This document shows positions 1 to 9,313 of a stretch of DNA of 64,000 bases, piece after piece. The DNA lies in assembly GCF_004307455.1 (NCBI RefSeq), contig NZ_SEWX01000008.1, forward strand, positions 1 to 64,000, given 5' to 3'. The notes below the pieces were generated by a model that was given only the letters and a program-made list of their open reading frames with translations, was not told the origin of the DNA and ran no database searches. The stretch's first letter is position 1. Every line of letters begins with the position of its first letter. This DNA comes from Aquirufa nivalisilvae (lineage in GTDB: Bacteria; Bacteroidota; Bacteroidia; Cytophagales; Spirosomataceae). Both the position numbers and the translations under genes were made by a program.

Positions 1-3000
1 TCACCGTAACGTTCAAGGTTCCTCCTGTATTCGAGTTGATCGTTCCATCAGTAGCATTCACTGTTGCCGATTCTGCTTTGTACAAGATCATAGATCCTGT
101 AGCCACACCTGCCGTAAAGGTCAAGCTAGTTGCTGTACCAAAGTTTATGGCTGCTACCGTTGGTGTCGTAGCTGGACTTGGTGATGCAGTCGCTCCACTG
201 AATGTAATGTTTTTTGCTCCTGTGTAAGTTGTTACTGTATTGCCACTCGCATCTTGTGCGGTAACCGTTACGGTTTGACTGCCTCCTGCAGTTTGGGTTC
301 CAGTTCCTGTGACAGCTAATTTAGTCGCTGCTCCTGGATTGACTGTAATGCTTGAACTAGTAGCAGCCGTTCCTGATGCTGGAGTAAAGGTAAAGGTTCC
401 TGCTCCCGATGTTCCTGTGAACTTCAAGCCTAAGCTCGTTAAGTTCGCTACTCCACTAACAAAGTCTCCCGCTTGGTTCAATACATTGTTAACTCCACTT
501 CCTAAACCACTTACTGTTCCTGTTAAACTTGTCGTTACCGTTACGTTATTCGTGTTAGCTGCAAAAGTAGTTACCGTATTTCCGTAAGCATCTTGTGCCG
601 TTAAGGTATTCGTTCCTGTAAAGGCTGTGCCATTAATCTGTGGACTCGTTAAGCTCACCGCCAATTTCGTCATCGTCGATGCACTCACAGCTACCGTTAA
701 GCGATCTGCACCTGCTGCTGAAATACTTCCGTCGGTCACTGCCACTACAGCTGATTCCACGTTGTACAACTTCATGTTGGTCGTTACAGCTCCTGATGCA
801 AATGTCAAGGCTGTTGCTGTTCCAAAAGCAATATCTGTAGCCGAACTGTTGGTCACCTTAGGCGTGGTTACAGGGGCTGTTGAACTCGTTGCTCCTGAGA
901 ATGTTAAATTCTTAGAGCCTGTATAAGTGGTTACTGTATTACCACTCGCATCTTTAGCCGTAATCGTAATGGAATTACTCGCTCCTGCTGTTTGAGTTCC
1001 TGTTCCTGTAACCACTAATTTAGTAGCGGCTCCGGGGCTGACAGTGACACTAGAGCTAGTAGCCGCTGTTCCAGATGCTGGGGTAAAGGTAAATGTTCCT
1101 GCTCCCGAAGTTCCTGTGAACTTCAAGCCTAAGCTCGTTAAGTTGGCTACTCCACTAACAAAGTCTCCCGCTTGGTTCAATACATTATTAACTCCTGATC
1201 CTAAACCACTTACTGTTCCTGTTAAACTTGTTGTTACTGTTACATTATTCGTGTTAGCTGCAAAAGTTGTTACCGTATTTCCGTAAGCATCTTGTGCTGT
1301 TAAGGTATTCGTTCCTGTAAAAGCAGTACCATTTGTTTGTGGACTCGTTAAGCTCACCGCCAATTTCGTCATCGTCGATGCACTCACAGCTACCGTTAAG
1401 CGATCTGCGCCAGCTGCTGAAATACTTCCATCGGTCACTGCCACTACAGCTGATTCCACGTTGTACAACTTCATGTTGGTCGTTACAGCTCCTGATGCAA
1501 ATGTCAAGGCTGTTGCTGTTCCAAAAGCAATATCAGTAGCCGAACTGTTGGTCACCTTAGGCGTGGTTACTGGGGCTGTTGAACTCGTTGCTCCTGAGAA
1601 TGTTAAATTCTTAGAGCCTGTATAAGTGGTTACTGTATTACCACTCGCATCTTTAGCCGTAATCGTAATGGAATTACTCGCTCCTGCTGTTTGGGTTCCT
1701 GTTCCAGTTACCACCAATCGAGTAGCTGCTCCTGGACTTACTGTAATGCTTGAACTAGTAGCTGCTGTTCCTGATGCTGGAGTAAAGGTAAATGTTCCTG
1801 CTCCTGAAGTACCTGTGAACTTCAAGCCTAAGCTTGTTAAGTTCGCTACTCCACTAACAAAATCACCAGCTTGGTTCAATACATTGTTAACTCCTGATCC
1901 TAAACCACTTACTGTTCCTGTTAAACTTGTTGTAACCGTTACGTTATTCGTGTTAGCTGCAAAAGTCGTTACCGTATTTCCATAAGCATCTTGTGCAGTC
2001 AAGGTATTCGTTCCTGTAAAGGCTGTGCCATTAATCTGTGGACTCGTTAAGCTCACTGCCAATTTCGTCATCGTCGATGCACTCACAGCTACCGTTAAGC
2101 GATCTGCGCCAGCTGCTGAAATACTTCCATCGGTCACTGCCACTACAGCTGATTCCACGTTGTACAACTTCATGTTGGTCGTTACAGCTCCTGATGCAAA
2201 AGTCAAGGCTGTTGCTGTTCCAAAAGCAATATCTGTAGCCGAACTATTGGTTACCTTAGGCGTAGTTACAGGTGAACTTGAACTCGTTGCTCCTGAGAAT
2301 GTTAAATTCTTAGAGCCTGTATAAGTGGTTACCGTATTACCACTCGCATCTTTAGCCGTAATCGTAATGGAATTACTCGCTCCTGCTGTTTGAGTTCCTG
2401 TTCCTGTTACCACCAATCGAGTCGCCGCTCCTGGATTGACTGTAATGCTTGAGCTAGTTGCCGCTGTTCCGCTCGCTGGGGTAAAGGTAAATGTTCCTGC
2501 TCCTGAAGTTCCTGTGAACTTCAAGCCTAAACTTGTTAAGTTCGCTACTCCACTAACAAAGTCTCCCGCTTGGTTCAATACATGGTTAACTCCACTTCCT
2601 AAACCACTTACTGTTCCTGTTAAACTTGTTGTAACCGTTACGTTATTCGTGTTAGCTGCAAAAGTCGTTACCGTATTTCCGTAAGCATCTTGTGCTGTCA
2701 AGGTATTCGTTCCTGTAAAGGCTGTGCCATTGATCTGTGGACTCGTTAAGCTCACTGCCAATTTCGTCATCGTAGAAGGACTCACCGTTACGTTCAAGGT
2801 TCCACCAGTATTCGAGTTGATCGTTCCATCAGTCGCATTCACTGTTGCCGATTCTGCTTTGTACAAGACCATCGATCCTGTAGCCACACCTGCTGTAAAG
2901 GTCAAGCTAGTTGCTGTACCAAAGTTCGTAGCGGCTACTGTTGGGTTTGTCACCGGACTTGATGATGCAGTCGCTCCACTGAATGTGATATTTTTTGCTC

Positions 3001-5989
3001 CTGTATATGTTGTTGCTGTATTACCACTCGCATCTTGTGCAGTAACAGTTACGGTTTGACTACCTCCTGCTGTTTGGGTGCCAGTTCCAGTAACTACTAA
3101 TTTAGTAGCAGCTCCGGGGCTGACAGTGACACTAGAGCTGGTAGCAGCCGTACCAGATACTGGAGTAAAGGTAAATGTTCCTGCTCCCGAAGTTCCTGTG
3201 AACTTCAAGCCTAAGCTCGTTAAGTTCGCTACTCCACTAACAAAGTCTCCCGCTTGGTTCAATACGTTGTTAACTCCTGATCCTAAACCACTTACCGTTC
3301 CTGTTAAACTTGTCGTTACCGTTACGTTATTCGTGTTAGCTGCAAAAGTTGTTACCGTATTTCCGTAAGCATCTTGTGCTGTTAAGGTATTCGTGCCTGT
3401 AAAAGCAGTACCATTAATCTGTGGACTTGTTAAGCTCACAACCAATTTATCGAAGGCGGCTGCACTCACAGCTACTGTCAAGCGATCTGCGCCAGCTGCC
3501 GAAATACTACCATCGGTCACTGCCACAACAGCTGATTCAGCCTTGTACAAGGACATTGGGACAGAAGATGCCACACCATTGGTGAAGGTAATCACGGTGC
3601 CTGTTCCAAAATTTATGGCAGTTGTATTCTTATCCGTTACAGTTGGATTAGTTGCCGGATTTATAGATGAATTCGCACCCGAAAAAGTTAAAGTTTTATC
3701 ACCAGTATAGGATGTTGCCACATTTCCACTTACATCATAAGCGGTCAAAGTAATATTTTGACTATTTCCTGCAGTTTGGGTACTAGTACCTGTAATAACT
3801 AATTTAGTTGCTGCTCCTGGATTTACCACAATAGATCCACTAGTGATAGCTGTACCTGAAGCTGGTGTAAAGGTAAATGTACCAGTTCCACTAGTTCCAG
3901 TATAAGTCATCCCTTGAGCCGTTAAATCAGCCACGCCACTCGTAAAATCTCCCGCTTGATTCAGCACGTTATTGGCACCTGAACCTAAACTACTTACTGT
4001 ACCACCTAAGGTATTGCTTACCGTAATATTATTAGTAGAAGCATTGAAACTAGTGGCCGTATTTCCATAGGCATCCAAAGCTGTTAACGTATTCGTACCC
4101 GTAAAAGCTGTTCCATTCGTTTGAGGTGTCGCAATACTGGTAGACAACTTCGTCATGGTAGATGGACTAACCACAATAGACAATCGATCAGCTCCTGTTG
4201 CTGAATTGGTTCCATCTGTTACAGCAATGAGTGCAGTTTCAGCTTTATATAATTTCAAGGATGTAGTGGCAACCCCAGCAGTAAAACTATCCGAAGTAGT
4301 AGAACCAAAAGCTATATCGGAAGGAGTACTATTAGCTGCTGTAGGAGCTGTAACTGGACTAGGAGAACTATTGGCTCCTGAAAAGGTTAAATTTTTGGCT
4401 CCTGTATAGGCCGTTGCCGTATTGCCATAGGTATCTTGTGCCGTAATGGTAATAGTCTGACTACCACCAGCCGTTTGAGTACCTGTTCCAGTAACTTTCA
4501 ATTTAGAAACAGCTCCTGGGGTAACGGTCAATGTTGCCGTCTCAATAACATACCAACCAACTGCATTTTTCAATTCAACATTAAACACAGTAGACCCTAC
4601 CTGTGTATCTGTCACCGTTACGGCCGCTTTACCTGTATTTCCCCCTGATCCAGCAGTAGTTCCCGGATTAGTTCCTGTGATTAAAGCTGTTCCTGAAGTC
4701 GAACTGAAAGTAGCTGTAATACTGTTGACGTTGGTATTAGAGGTATTTTTTGATTGTGTAGTAAGCGTTGTAGTTACCCCTGCAACAACCGAACTTGCAG
4801 TTAGGGTCAATGTCGAACCAACACCGATGGCGGCAGAAAATCCATGTACAGTAGTTCCCTCATTTCCACTAGCCAAAGTATAGGCCGTACTAGCTGCTAA
4901 TGTTGTAGTTGAATTGGGAAGCTTTAATAAATAACCTGCTGTACCTGCACCACCGGTTAAAAAACCTAAAATGGAGTTGGCTGGAGATGCTCCTGACATG
5001 GCATAATTAACCACACCTGATATCGATGTTACTCCATTCCAAAAGGTAGCCGTAATGGAAGCTGTACCACCAGTAGTTGCATTCCAGGCATTAGCAATGA
5101 CAGCCGTTTCCAATCGTAAAGGTGTATTGGTAGATTTAGCCGCCCCAGTTGTCCAAGTAGTTCCTCCACCAGAAGCCGTAGTAGCAGGCCAAGCCTCTAA
5201 TAAATATACCCCTGCATCTTCTACAAAGATATCTTTCCCGTCAACCTTGATTTTATTATGGTCATTACGCACCAAAACAGTTTCGACGTAACTTTCGGTT
5301 ACGTCTAATTTCAATACTCGTACAGCAAACAAATCCCCTTCATCACCAGGGGAGTCATCTAAACCATTTAAATAATCATCTATTGCGTGTCCATATTCTT
5401 GAAATAACAAGGAAATCAACTGCGTATCCGTGGCATCAGGGTATAAAAAATTACCTTGACCTTCCGAATATTCTTTATTCATGTAAATACGTGGCCGACC
5501 ATCAGGACCAATGGAACTATAACTAGCCATGGCTCCATGCATGTTTTCCCATTTCACAAATTGAATGGGTACATACAAACCATTTCCTAAAACCAAATTT
5601 TTCAAAGCAATGGCCTTCTCATCAAAAGAAGCGTCTATTTGCTTCCGCTTTCCTGGGAAGAATTTAAATAATTGCTCGCGATAATTAGCTTGATTGAAAA
5701 ATGATCTTAAATGAAAATCAACACCATTTTTGGCTTTCAATACCCTTTTTCTGGCAAAAGAGTAATCTAAACTGTCCGACTGCTCAACAAACACCTGTTG
5801 AGAAAATGGCATAATACCAGCAGAAGATGAATAAGAAGCGGCAACAGGCGAAAAGTTCCGCTGGGCAATCAAATTAAAATTTAATGTAAACAAAAATAGG
5901 CCCAAAAGAGCCACAAGGGCAGATTTACCCCTTAACGAATTTTTTCCGGAACAAAGTAGAAAAAGAATTTTTGTAATTCTTTGTTGCAT
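1..5989 (-). CDS. Giant secreted tandem-repeat (Ig-like/adhesin-type) protein, C-terminus beyond window
   Basis: The minus strand is open without a stop from an ATG at 5989 to base 1, at least 1996 codons, with the frame intact throughout. Residues 1-43 look like a signal peptide: basic start, hydrophobic 24-41, ending LIAQ. Residues about 44-245 form a globular domain containing L-F-Q-E-Y-G-H-A-I-D (E198, H201, D204) and then G-D-E-G (215-218), which resembles a metal-binding or protease-like segment. From about residue 498 the protein is Thr/Ser/Gly-rich and built from two alternating modules of about 115 residues. One opens T-K-L-V-V-T-G-T-G-T-Q-T-A-G, the other T-K-L-A-V-S-L-T-S-P-Q. Together they give a 233-residue (699-bp) period. 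The modules look like Ig-like beta-sandwich surface domains. The C-terminal anchor or type IX secretion signal lies outside the window. Function is unknown; adhesin or matrix protein is inference. Confidence 0.85.
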   Translation of the reverse strand, partial: MQQRITKILFLLCSGKNSLRGKSALVALLGLFLFTLNFNLIAQRNFSPVAASYSSSAGIMPFSQQVFVEQSDSLDYSFARKRVLKAKNGVDFHLRSFFNQANYREQLFKFFPGKRKQIDASFDEKAIALKNLVLGNGLYVPIQFVKWENMHGAMASYSSIGPDGRPRIYMNKEYSEGQGNFLYPDATDTQLISLLFQEYGHAIDDYLNGLDDSPGDEGDLFAVRVLKLDVTESYVETVLVRNDHNKIKVDGKDIFVEDAGVYLLEAWPATTASGGGTTWTTGAAKSTNTPLRLETAVIANAWNATTGGTASITATFWNGVTSISGVVNYAMSGASPANSILGFLTGGAGTAGYLLKLPNSTTTLAASTAYTLASGNEGTTVHGFSAAIGVGSTLTLTASSVVAGVTTTLTTQSKNTSNTNVNSITATFSSTSGTALITGTNPGTTAGSGGNTGKAAVTVTDTQVGSTVFNVELKNAVGWYVIETATLTVTPGAVSKLKVTGTGTQTAGGSQTITITAQDTYGNTATAYTGAKNLTFSGANSSPSPVTAPTAANSTPSDIAFGSTTSDSFTAGVATTSLKLYKAETALIAVTDGTNSATGADRLSIVVSPSTMTKLSTSIATPQTNGTAFTGTNTLTALDAYGNTATSFNASTNNITVSNTLGGTVSSLGSGANNVLNQAGDFTSGVADLTAQGMTYTGTSGTGTFTFTPASGTAITSGSIVVNPGAATKLVITGTSTQTAGNSQNITLTAYDVSGNVATSYTGDKTLTFSGANSSINPATNPTVTDKNTTAINFGTGTVITFTNGVASSVPMSLYKAESAVVAVTDGSISAAGADRLTVAVSAAAFDKLVVSLTSPQINGTAFTGTNTLTAQDAYGNTVTTFAANTNNVTVTTSLTGTVSGLGSGVNNVLNQAGDFVSGVANLTSLGLKFTGTSGAGTFTFTPVSGTAATSSSVTVSPGAATKLVVTGTGTQTAGGSQTVTVTAQDASGNTATTYTGAKNITFSGATASSSPVTNPTVAATNFGTATSLTFTAGVATGSMVLYKAESATVNATDGTINSNTGGTLNVTVSPSTMTKLAVSLTSPQINGTAFTGTNTLTAQDAYGNTVTTFAANTNNVTVTTSLTGTVSGLGSGVNHVLNQAGDFVSGVANLTSLGLKFTGTSGAGTFTFTPASGTAATSSSITVNPGAATRLVVTGTGTQTAGASNSITITAKDASGNTVTTYTGSKNLTFSGATSSSSPVTTPKVTNSSATDIAFGTATALTFASGAVTTNMKLYNVESAVVAVTDGSISAAGADRLTVAVSASTMTKLAVSLTSPQINGTAFTGTNTLTAQDAYGNTVTTFAANTNNVTVTTSLTGTVSGLGSGVNNVLNQAGDFVSGVANLTSLGLKFTGTSGAGTFTFTPASGTAATSSSITVSPGAATRLVVTGTGTQTAGASNSITITAKDASGNTVTTYTGSKNLTFSGATSSTAPVTTPKVTNSSATDIAFGTATALTFASGAVTTNMKLYNVESAVVAVTDGSISAAGADRLTVAVSASTMTKLAVSLTSPQTNGTAFTGTNTLTAQDAYGNTVTTFAANTNNVTVTTSLTGTVSGLGSGVNNVLNQAGDFVSGVANLTSLGLKFTGTSGAGTFTFTPASGTAATSSSVTVSPGAATKLVVTGTGTQTAGASNSITITAKDASGNTVTTYTGSKNLTFSGATSSTAPVTTPKVTNSSATDIAFGTATALTFASGAVTTNMKLYNVESAVVAVTDGSISAAGADRLTVAVSASTMTKLAVSLTSPQINGTAFTGTNTLTAQDAYGNTVTTFAANTNNVTVTTSLTGTVSGLGSGVNNVLNQAGDFVSGVANLTSLGLKFTGTSGAGTFTFTPASGTAATSSSITVNPGAATKLAVTGTGTQTAGGSQTVTVTAQDASGNTVTTYTGAKNITFSGATASPSPATTPTVAAINFGTATSLTFTAGVATGSMILYKAESATVNATDGTINSNTGGTLNVTV
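419..3211 (-). repeat. Five near-identical 699-bp (one 684-bp) coding tandem repeats
   Basis: The marker ACTTCAAGCC on the plus strand starts at 421, 1120, 1819, 2518 and 3202, giving spacings of 699, 699, 699 and 684 bp. All are multiples of three, so the frame is kept. Long stretches between copies are identical or differ by single, mostly synonymous bases. The 684-bp unit contains a five-residue-shorter variant of one module. Two more diverged periods continue to about 4500. The distal (N-terminal) repeats are the most divergent and the internal ones the most alike, as expected from unequal crossover or gene conversion. Confidence 0.9.
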
Positions 5990-6000
5990 AAATTTAATAA

Positions 6001-6008
6001 TAGAACAC
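6001..6008 (-). promoter_or_regulatory. TAGAACAC octamer just upstream of giant-protein start
   Basis: The octamer TAGAACAC (plus-strand reading) lies 11 bp upstream of the ATG at 5989. The same octamer begins two 16-bp direct repeats 9 bp upstream of the AraC-type gene at 7373. This could be a shared operator or 5'-UTR element. That is inference from position and sequence only. Confidence 0.3.
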
Positions 6009-6167
6009 AAACACACCAGATTAAGACTTTCCTATATTCTTATTCTGATATAATTCGGTATAGGCTTGATGAATAAAACACTAATACTAAACAGTAAATA
6101 ACTCCAATAAAGTTACTTATAATATTTGAGCTGAACTTACAAAAAACACACTCATTTGTTCTTTATT

Positions 6168-7373
6168 TTAAATTCCGCTCTTCATATCCTTCAAATACTC
6201 CGATGGCGTCTTACCAGTATTGTATTTGAACGCTTTAACAAAGTTAGATCTTGATAAAAAACCCGAAGAATGAGCTAAAGCTTCTAAGGTATTTTGCTGA
6301 GCTTTACCGGATTGAATTAAAGTAATGATATGCTTAACTCTCAACTCATTTTTCCAATCATTGAAACTTACTCCTAAGTGATTGTTAAAATAATATGACA
6401 ATTGATAATACGGTATTTTAGTGTCTTCTGCAATCATAGACAAAGAAAACCGACTTCTTAAATAAGGCTCATCAACACAGTATTTGGCGATTTGATGCCC
6501 TATTTCTTCCAAGCGAAAATATGGAACTTCATAGGCTGTTGAAGTTACAACACGCTTAACTGGTGGCGCAAAGGTCGACAAAACCAAATCACCTTGAGCT
6601 CGAGAGCTTGTATGCTTTTTCTTCTTGTATTGAGGACTAAATAATACGTAAGGAATGAATAAAATTGATAGATTTTGCAATGAATAAACCCAATATTTGA
6701 CATCAAAACAAATCTTAAGCATCGTTGGACTCAACCAATTTTGATGCGTTTTTTGAAGCTCAAAATTATTCAGAAGTACCAATAAAGAAGCAGAATTCAA
6801 TAAAATATACAAGATAATGATTAAGCCAATCCAAAGAATGCTAACCTTGTGCGTCACAAAATAATTCTTAATTCGGCAACGCTTAATCAAATAATAACCT
6901 GTGTAAAGAAAATATCCAATCGTAAAAATAGGTCTAATCGTTGATTGAACTAAAGTGGGCATAAACAGGTATTGGGCCTCATATAGAGCTTCAGAATGCG
7001 CTACAATTTTGTGCGCCAAAATAAGCTTATCGTCAAATGACGAAAATAAATGAGGTAAAATGTTAATCAAAAAAATCCCAGCTACACCTGCATGCAACCA
7101 ATCTTTCTGAACTAATCTTTCTCTACCAATAATTACTTTAACAAATAAAAAGAACACAGGCCCCATTAAGAAATATAAAGGGCTAAAATTGATTGCAAAC
7201 AAGGAAATCATGAATTCTGAGCGTGGTGTATTCGTTACATCATGCACAATTCCAAAAATACTTGTTAAGAAATAAAATATAGCCAATAGAATCTTGGCAT
7301 AAGCTCTACCCTCCCTGTATATGTAGAGCAGAAGCGCAACGACCAATCCTAAAAAAGAGAGATTTAGTATCAT
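6168..7373 (-). CDS. Membrane-anchored AraC-family transcriptional regulator
   Basis: 401 residues. About the first 250 are hydrophobic, with seven or so membrane segments starting right at the N-terminus. The C-terminal part (about 285-400) is an AraC-type double helix-turn-helix, with the typical second-HTH pattern A-H-S-S-G-F-L-S-R-S-N-F-V-K-A-F-K and ending G-K-T-P-S-E-Y. Membrane-embedded AraC regulators of this kind are common in Bacteroidota and are thought to sense a signal at the membrane. The gene is co-directional with the giant repeat gene 178 bp downstream and shares an octamer with it upstream of the start codon, so it is a candidate regulator of that gene (inference). The ATG at 7373 is the only sensible start, because membrane segment 1 begins at once. 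Confidence 0.88.
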   Translation of the reverse strand: MILNLSFLGLVVALLLYIYREGRAYAKILLAIFYFLTSIFGIVHDVTNTPRSEFMISLFAINFSPLYFLMGPVFFLFVKVIIGRERLVQKDWLHAGVAGIFLINILPHLFSSFDDKLILAHKIVAHSEALYEAQYLFMPTLVQSTIRPIFTIGYFLYTGYYLIKRCRIKNYFVTHKVSILWIGLIIILYILLNSASLLVLLNNFELQKTHQNWLSPTMLKICFDVKYWVYSLQNLSILFIPYVLFSPQYKKKKHTSSRAQGDLVLSTFAPPVKRVVTSTAYEVPYFRLEEIGHQIAKYCVDEPYLRSRFSLSMIAEDTKIPYYQLSYYFNNHLGVSFNDWKNELRVKHIITLIQSGKAQQNTLEALAHSSGFLSRSNFVKAFKYNTGKTPSEYLKDMKSGI

Positions 7374-7382
7374 GAAAAATTA

Positions 7383-7426
7383 TAGAACACGGAACAGTTT
7401 AAATATTTTTTAGAACACGGAACAGT
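7383..7426 (-). promoter_or_regulatory. Two 16-bp direct repeats upstream of the AraC-type gene
   Basis: TAGAACACGGAACAGT occurs at 7383-7398 and again at 7411-7426, 28 bp apart and identical. The first copy ends 10 bp from the start codon at 7373. Spaced direct repeats near the start fit autoregulation by an AraC-type protein, whose sites are usually direct repeats. No clear TAnnTTTG box was found beside them. Confidence 0.45.
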
Positions 7427-7698
7427 CTGTATGAAAGACTATAAGACAAATGTAGAACGAAAAATTTTAAATACAAGAACTTTATCATTAAAATTTGTTC
7501 TCAATTTGTAATTTACTACTTAAATATATAATATAATTTATATAAAATATAACTATTACTATGCATTTCATTGTTCTCACAAAAAAATTAAAAAGTAATT
7601 TAAACTTTTGTTTACACCAAATTAGTCGAATTTGAACAAAAGTACGATACCATACACACTTCTTTGATTACAAAATAGGACGTTGTACACTCTCCACC

Positions 7699-7833
7699 AT
7701 GGAGAATATATGTCATACAAAATGGTCTATTCCAATACTTTTACCTCCAGAAAAATTTGAATTATTCCTAAAATCACAAAGCCACGAGAATCGCGTATTT
7801 GAAAACTTTCTAGGGATGGCACGGGAATACTAA
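7699..7833 (+). CDS. Possible small protein, 44 residues, unknown
   Basis: An ATG at 7699 opens 44 codons ending in TAA at 7831-7833. The composition is protein-like (few rare residues, a predicted helix around P-E-K-F-E-L-F-L-K) and differs from the AT-rich surroundings. The frame remains open for about 27 codons upstream of the ATG, so it could also be the tail of a decayed gene. No family was recognised and no clear promoter or ribosome binding site was seen. It may be chance. Confidence 0.22.
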   Translation: MENICHTKWSIPILLPPEKFELFLKSQSHENRVFENFLGMAREY

Positions 7834-7887
7834 AATCTCAGGCGAATGAAATTTCGACAAAAAGCATACTACTTAAGGATAAATAGT

Positions 7888-7923
7888 TATTAATTAAATA
7901 ATTGTCTTACTATTTAATTAATA
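7888..7923 (-). terminator. AT-rich hairpin downstream of the CoA-transferase gene
   Basis: ATTAATTAAATA (7889-7900) and TATTTAATTAAT (7911-7922) are perfect complements. One further A-T pair extends the stem to 13 bp around a 10-base loop. It lies 14 bp after the stop codon at 7937. The stem has no GC pairs, so it is weak as an intrinsic terminator. Confidence 0.45.
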
Positions 7924-7936
7924 TATAATAGATCAA

Positions 7937-9313
7937 CTAATCCAATTTCATTTCCTCCACCTCACCACGAATGATTAAATCGGCAGCTGTGGCCGCTTGA
8001 ATTTGTTCAATGCTTACACCCGGCGCGCGTTCCACCAATAAAAATCCGCCTTCAGGTAAAATATCAATTACCGCTAAATCGGTTACCACTCGACGAACAC
8101 AAGACTTGCCTGTCAAAGGCAAATCACAGGTTTTCAATAATTTAGATTGGCCATTTTTATTTTGATGTAACATGGCTACAATAATATTGGGTGCAGAAGC
8201 CACTAAATCCATTGCTCCACCCATCCCCTTTACCTGCTTACCTGGTATTTTCCAATTGGCCAAATCTCCATTTTGGGACACTTCCATTCCTCCCAATATG
8301 GTTACATCAATATGTGCCCCACGAATCATAGCAAAACTATCCACCGAACTAAATAAGGATGCCCCAGGAATCATCGATATGGTTTGCTTGCCCGCATTAA
8401 TCAATTCAGGATCTACGTGATCTTCCTCAGGAAATGGACCAATACCCAGCAAGCCGTTTTCAGATTGTAAAACAACACTCATCCCTTTAGGAATGTAATT
8501 GGCTACCATGGTTGGGATACCTATCCCCAGATTAACATAGTCGCCATCCTTAATTTCTAATGCCAAACGCTTGGCTATAATCTCTTTTTGAGAATCTAGC
8601 ACAGATAAATGAGCTAAATCCTTTGTCGTGGTACGATGTTCTATTCTTTTTTGATAATTTTTCCCTTGAAAAATTCGCTGAACATAAATACCTGGAACGT
8701 GTATTTCATCAGGATTCAAAGAACCGATAGGCACTAATTCCTCCACTTCAGCAATGGTGATTTTGCCAGCCTGTGCCATCATCGGGTTGAAATTTCTAGC
8801 AGTGCCATGAAAGACCAAATTACCTTCCAAGTCACCTTTTTGAGCTTTTACGAATGCATAATCAGCAAACAAAGCCTCTTCCATGATATACTCTTTCCCT
8901 TTGAAAGTCCGTACCTCTTTACCTTGAGCCACCTCGGTCCCAACACCTGCAGGAGTAAAAAATGCCGGAATTCCAGCCCCTGCTGCTCGAATACGTTCCG
9001 CTAAGGTTCCTTGGGGAACCAATTTTACTTCTAATTCACCCGATAAAAGCTGTTCTTCAAACACATCATTTTCCCCAATAAAGGAAGAAATCATGCATTT
9101 TATTTGTCTATTTTTTAATAATATTCCCAAACCAAAATCATCGACTCCCGCCTCATTCGATATACAAGTCAAGCCCTTGACCCCCTTCTTGCTCAACTCA
9201 GATATGGCATTTTCTGGAATACCCGCAAGCCCAAACCCTCCCACCATAATTGTTGCACCTGATGAAACATCAAACAATGCCGCTTGTGCATCTAAAAACA
9301 CTTTATTCTTCAT
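7937..9313 (-). CDS. Fused-subunit 3-oxoacid (acetoacetate/succinyl-type) CoA-transferase
   Basis: 458 residues, the length of the A and B subunits of a family I CoA-transferase joined. Residues 1 to about 230 match subunit A, with the family signature G-G-F-G-L-A-G-I-P near residue 26. Residues about 232-458 match subunit B, with G-I-G-I-P-T and the S-E-N-G segment carrying the catalytic glutamate that forms the glutamyl-CoA thioester. The likely reaction is transfer of CoA from succinyl-CoA to a 3-oxoacid such as acetoacetate, in the cytosol. The domain order equals that of mitochondrial SCOT. The acceptor acid cannot be read from the sequence. The gene stands alone, divergent from the ethanolamine-type cluster. 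Confidence 0.9.
   Translation of the reverse strand: MKNKVFLDAQAALFDVSSGATIMVGGFGLAGIPENAISELSKKGVKGLTCISNEAGVDDFGLGILLKNRQIKCMISSFIGENDVFEEQLLSGELEVKLVPQGTLAERIRAAGAGIPAFFTPAGVGTEVAQGKEVRTFKGKEYIMEEALFADYAFVKAQKGDLEGNLVFHGTARNFNPMMAQAGKITIAEVEELVPIGSLNPDEIHVPGIYVQRIFQGKNYQKRIEHRTTTKDLAHLSVLDSQKEIIAKRLALEIKDGDYVNLGIGIPTMVANYIPKGMSVVLQSENGLLGIGPFPEEDHVDPELINAGKQTISMIPGASLFSSVDSFAMIRGAHIDVTILGGMEVSQNGDLANWKIPGKQVKGMGGAMDLVASAPNIIVAMLHQNKNGQSKLLKTCDLPLTGKSCVRRVVTDLAVIDILPEGGFLLVERAPGVSIEQIQAATAADLIIRGEVEEMKLD

Larger units (their letters stand above)
7374..7936. other. AT-rich 563-bp intergenic region
   Basis: This gap separates the AraC-type gene from the CoA-transferase gene; both are on the minus strand. 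It holds the 16-bp direct repeats (7383-7426), a very AT-rich stretch (about 7430-7620), a possible 44-codon ORF (7699-7833) and a 13-bp-stem hairpin (7888-7923). I saw no RNA gene and no recognisable remnant of a larger gene. Confidence 0.6.

Noticed and set aside
419-3211. CRISPR-like regular repetition
   Set aside because: The unit is 699 bp, coding, with no short repeat-spacer pattern.
36-3710. A series of repeated Val/Ala/Pro-rich plus-strand frames of 60-120 codons
   Set aside because: They recur with the 699-bp period because they are antisense reflections of the minus-strand repeat gene. The minus frame is open for 1996 codons with a signal peptide, whereas these are short and start at different points.
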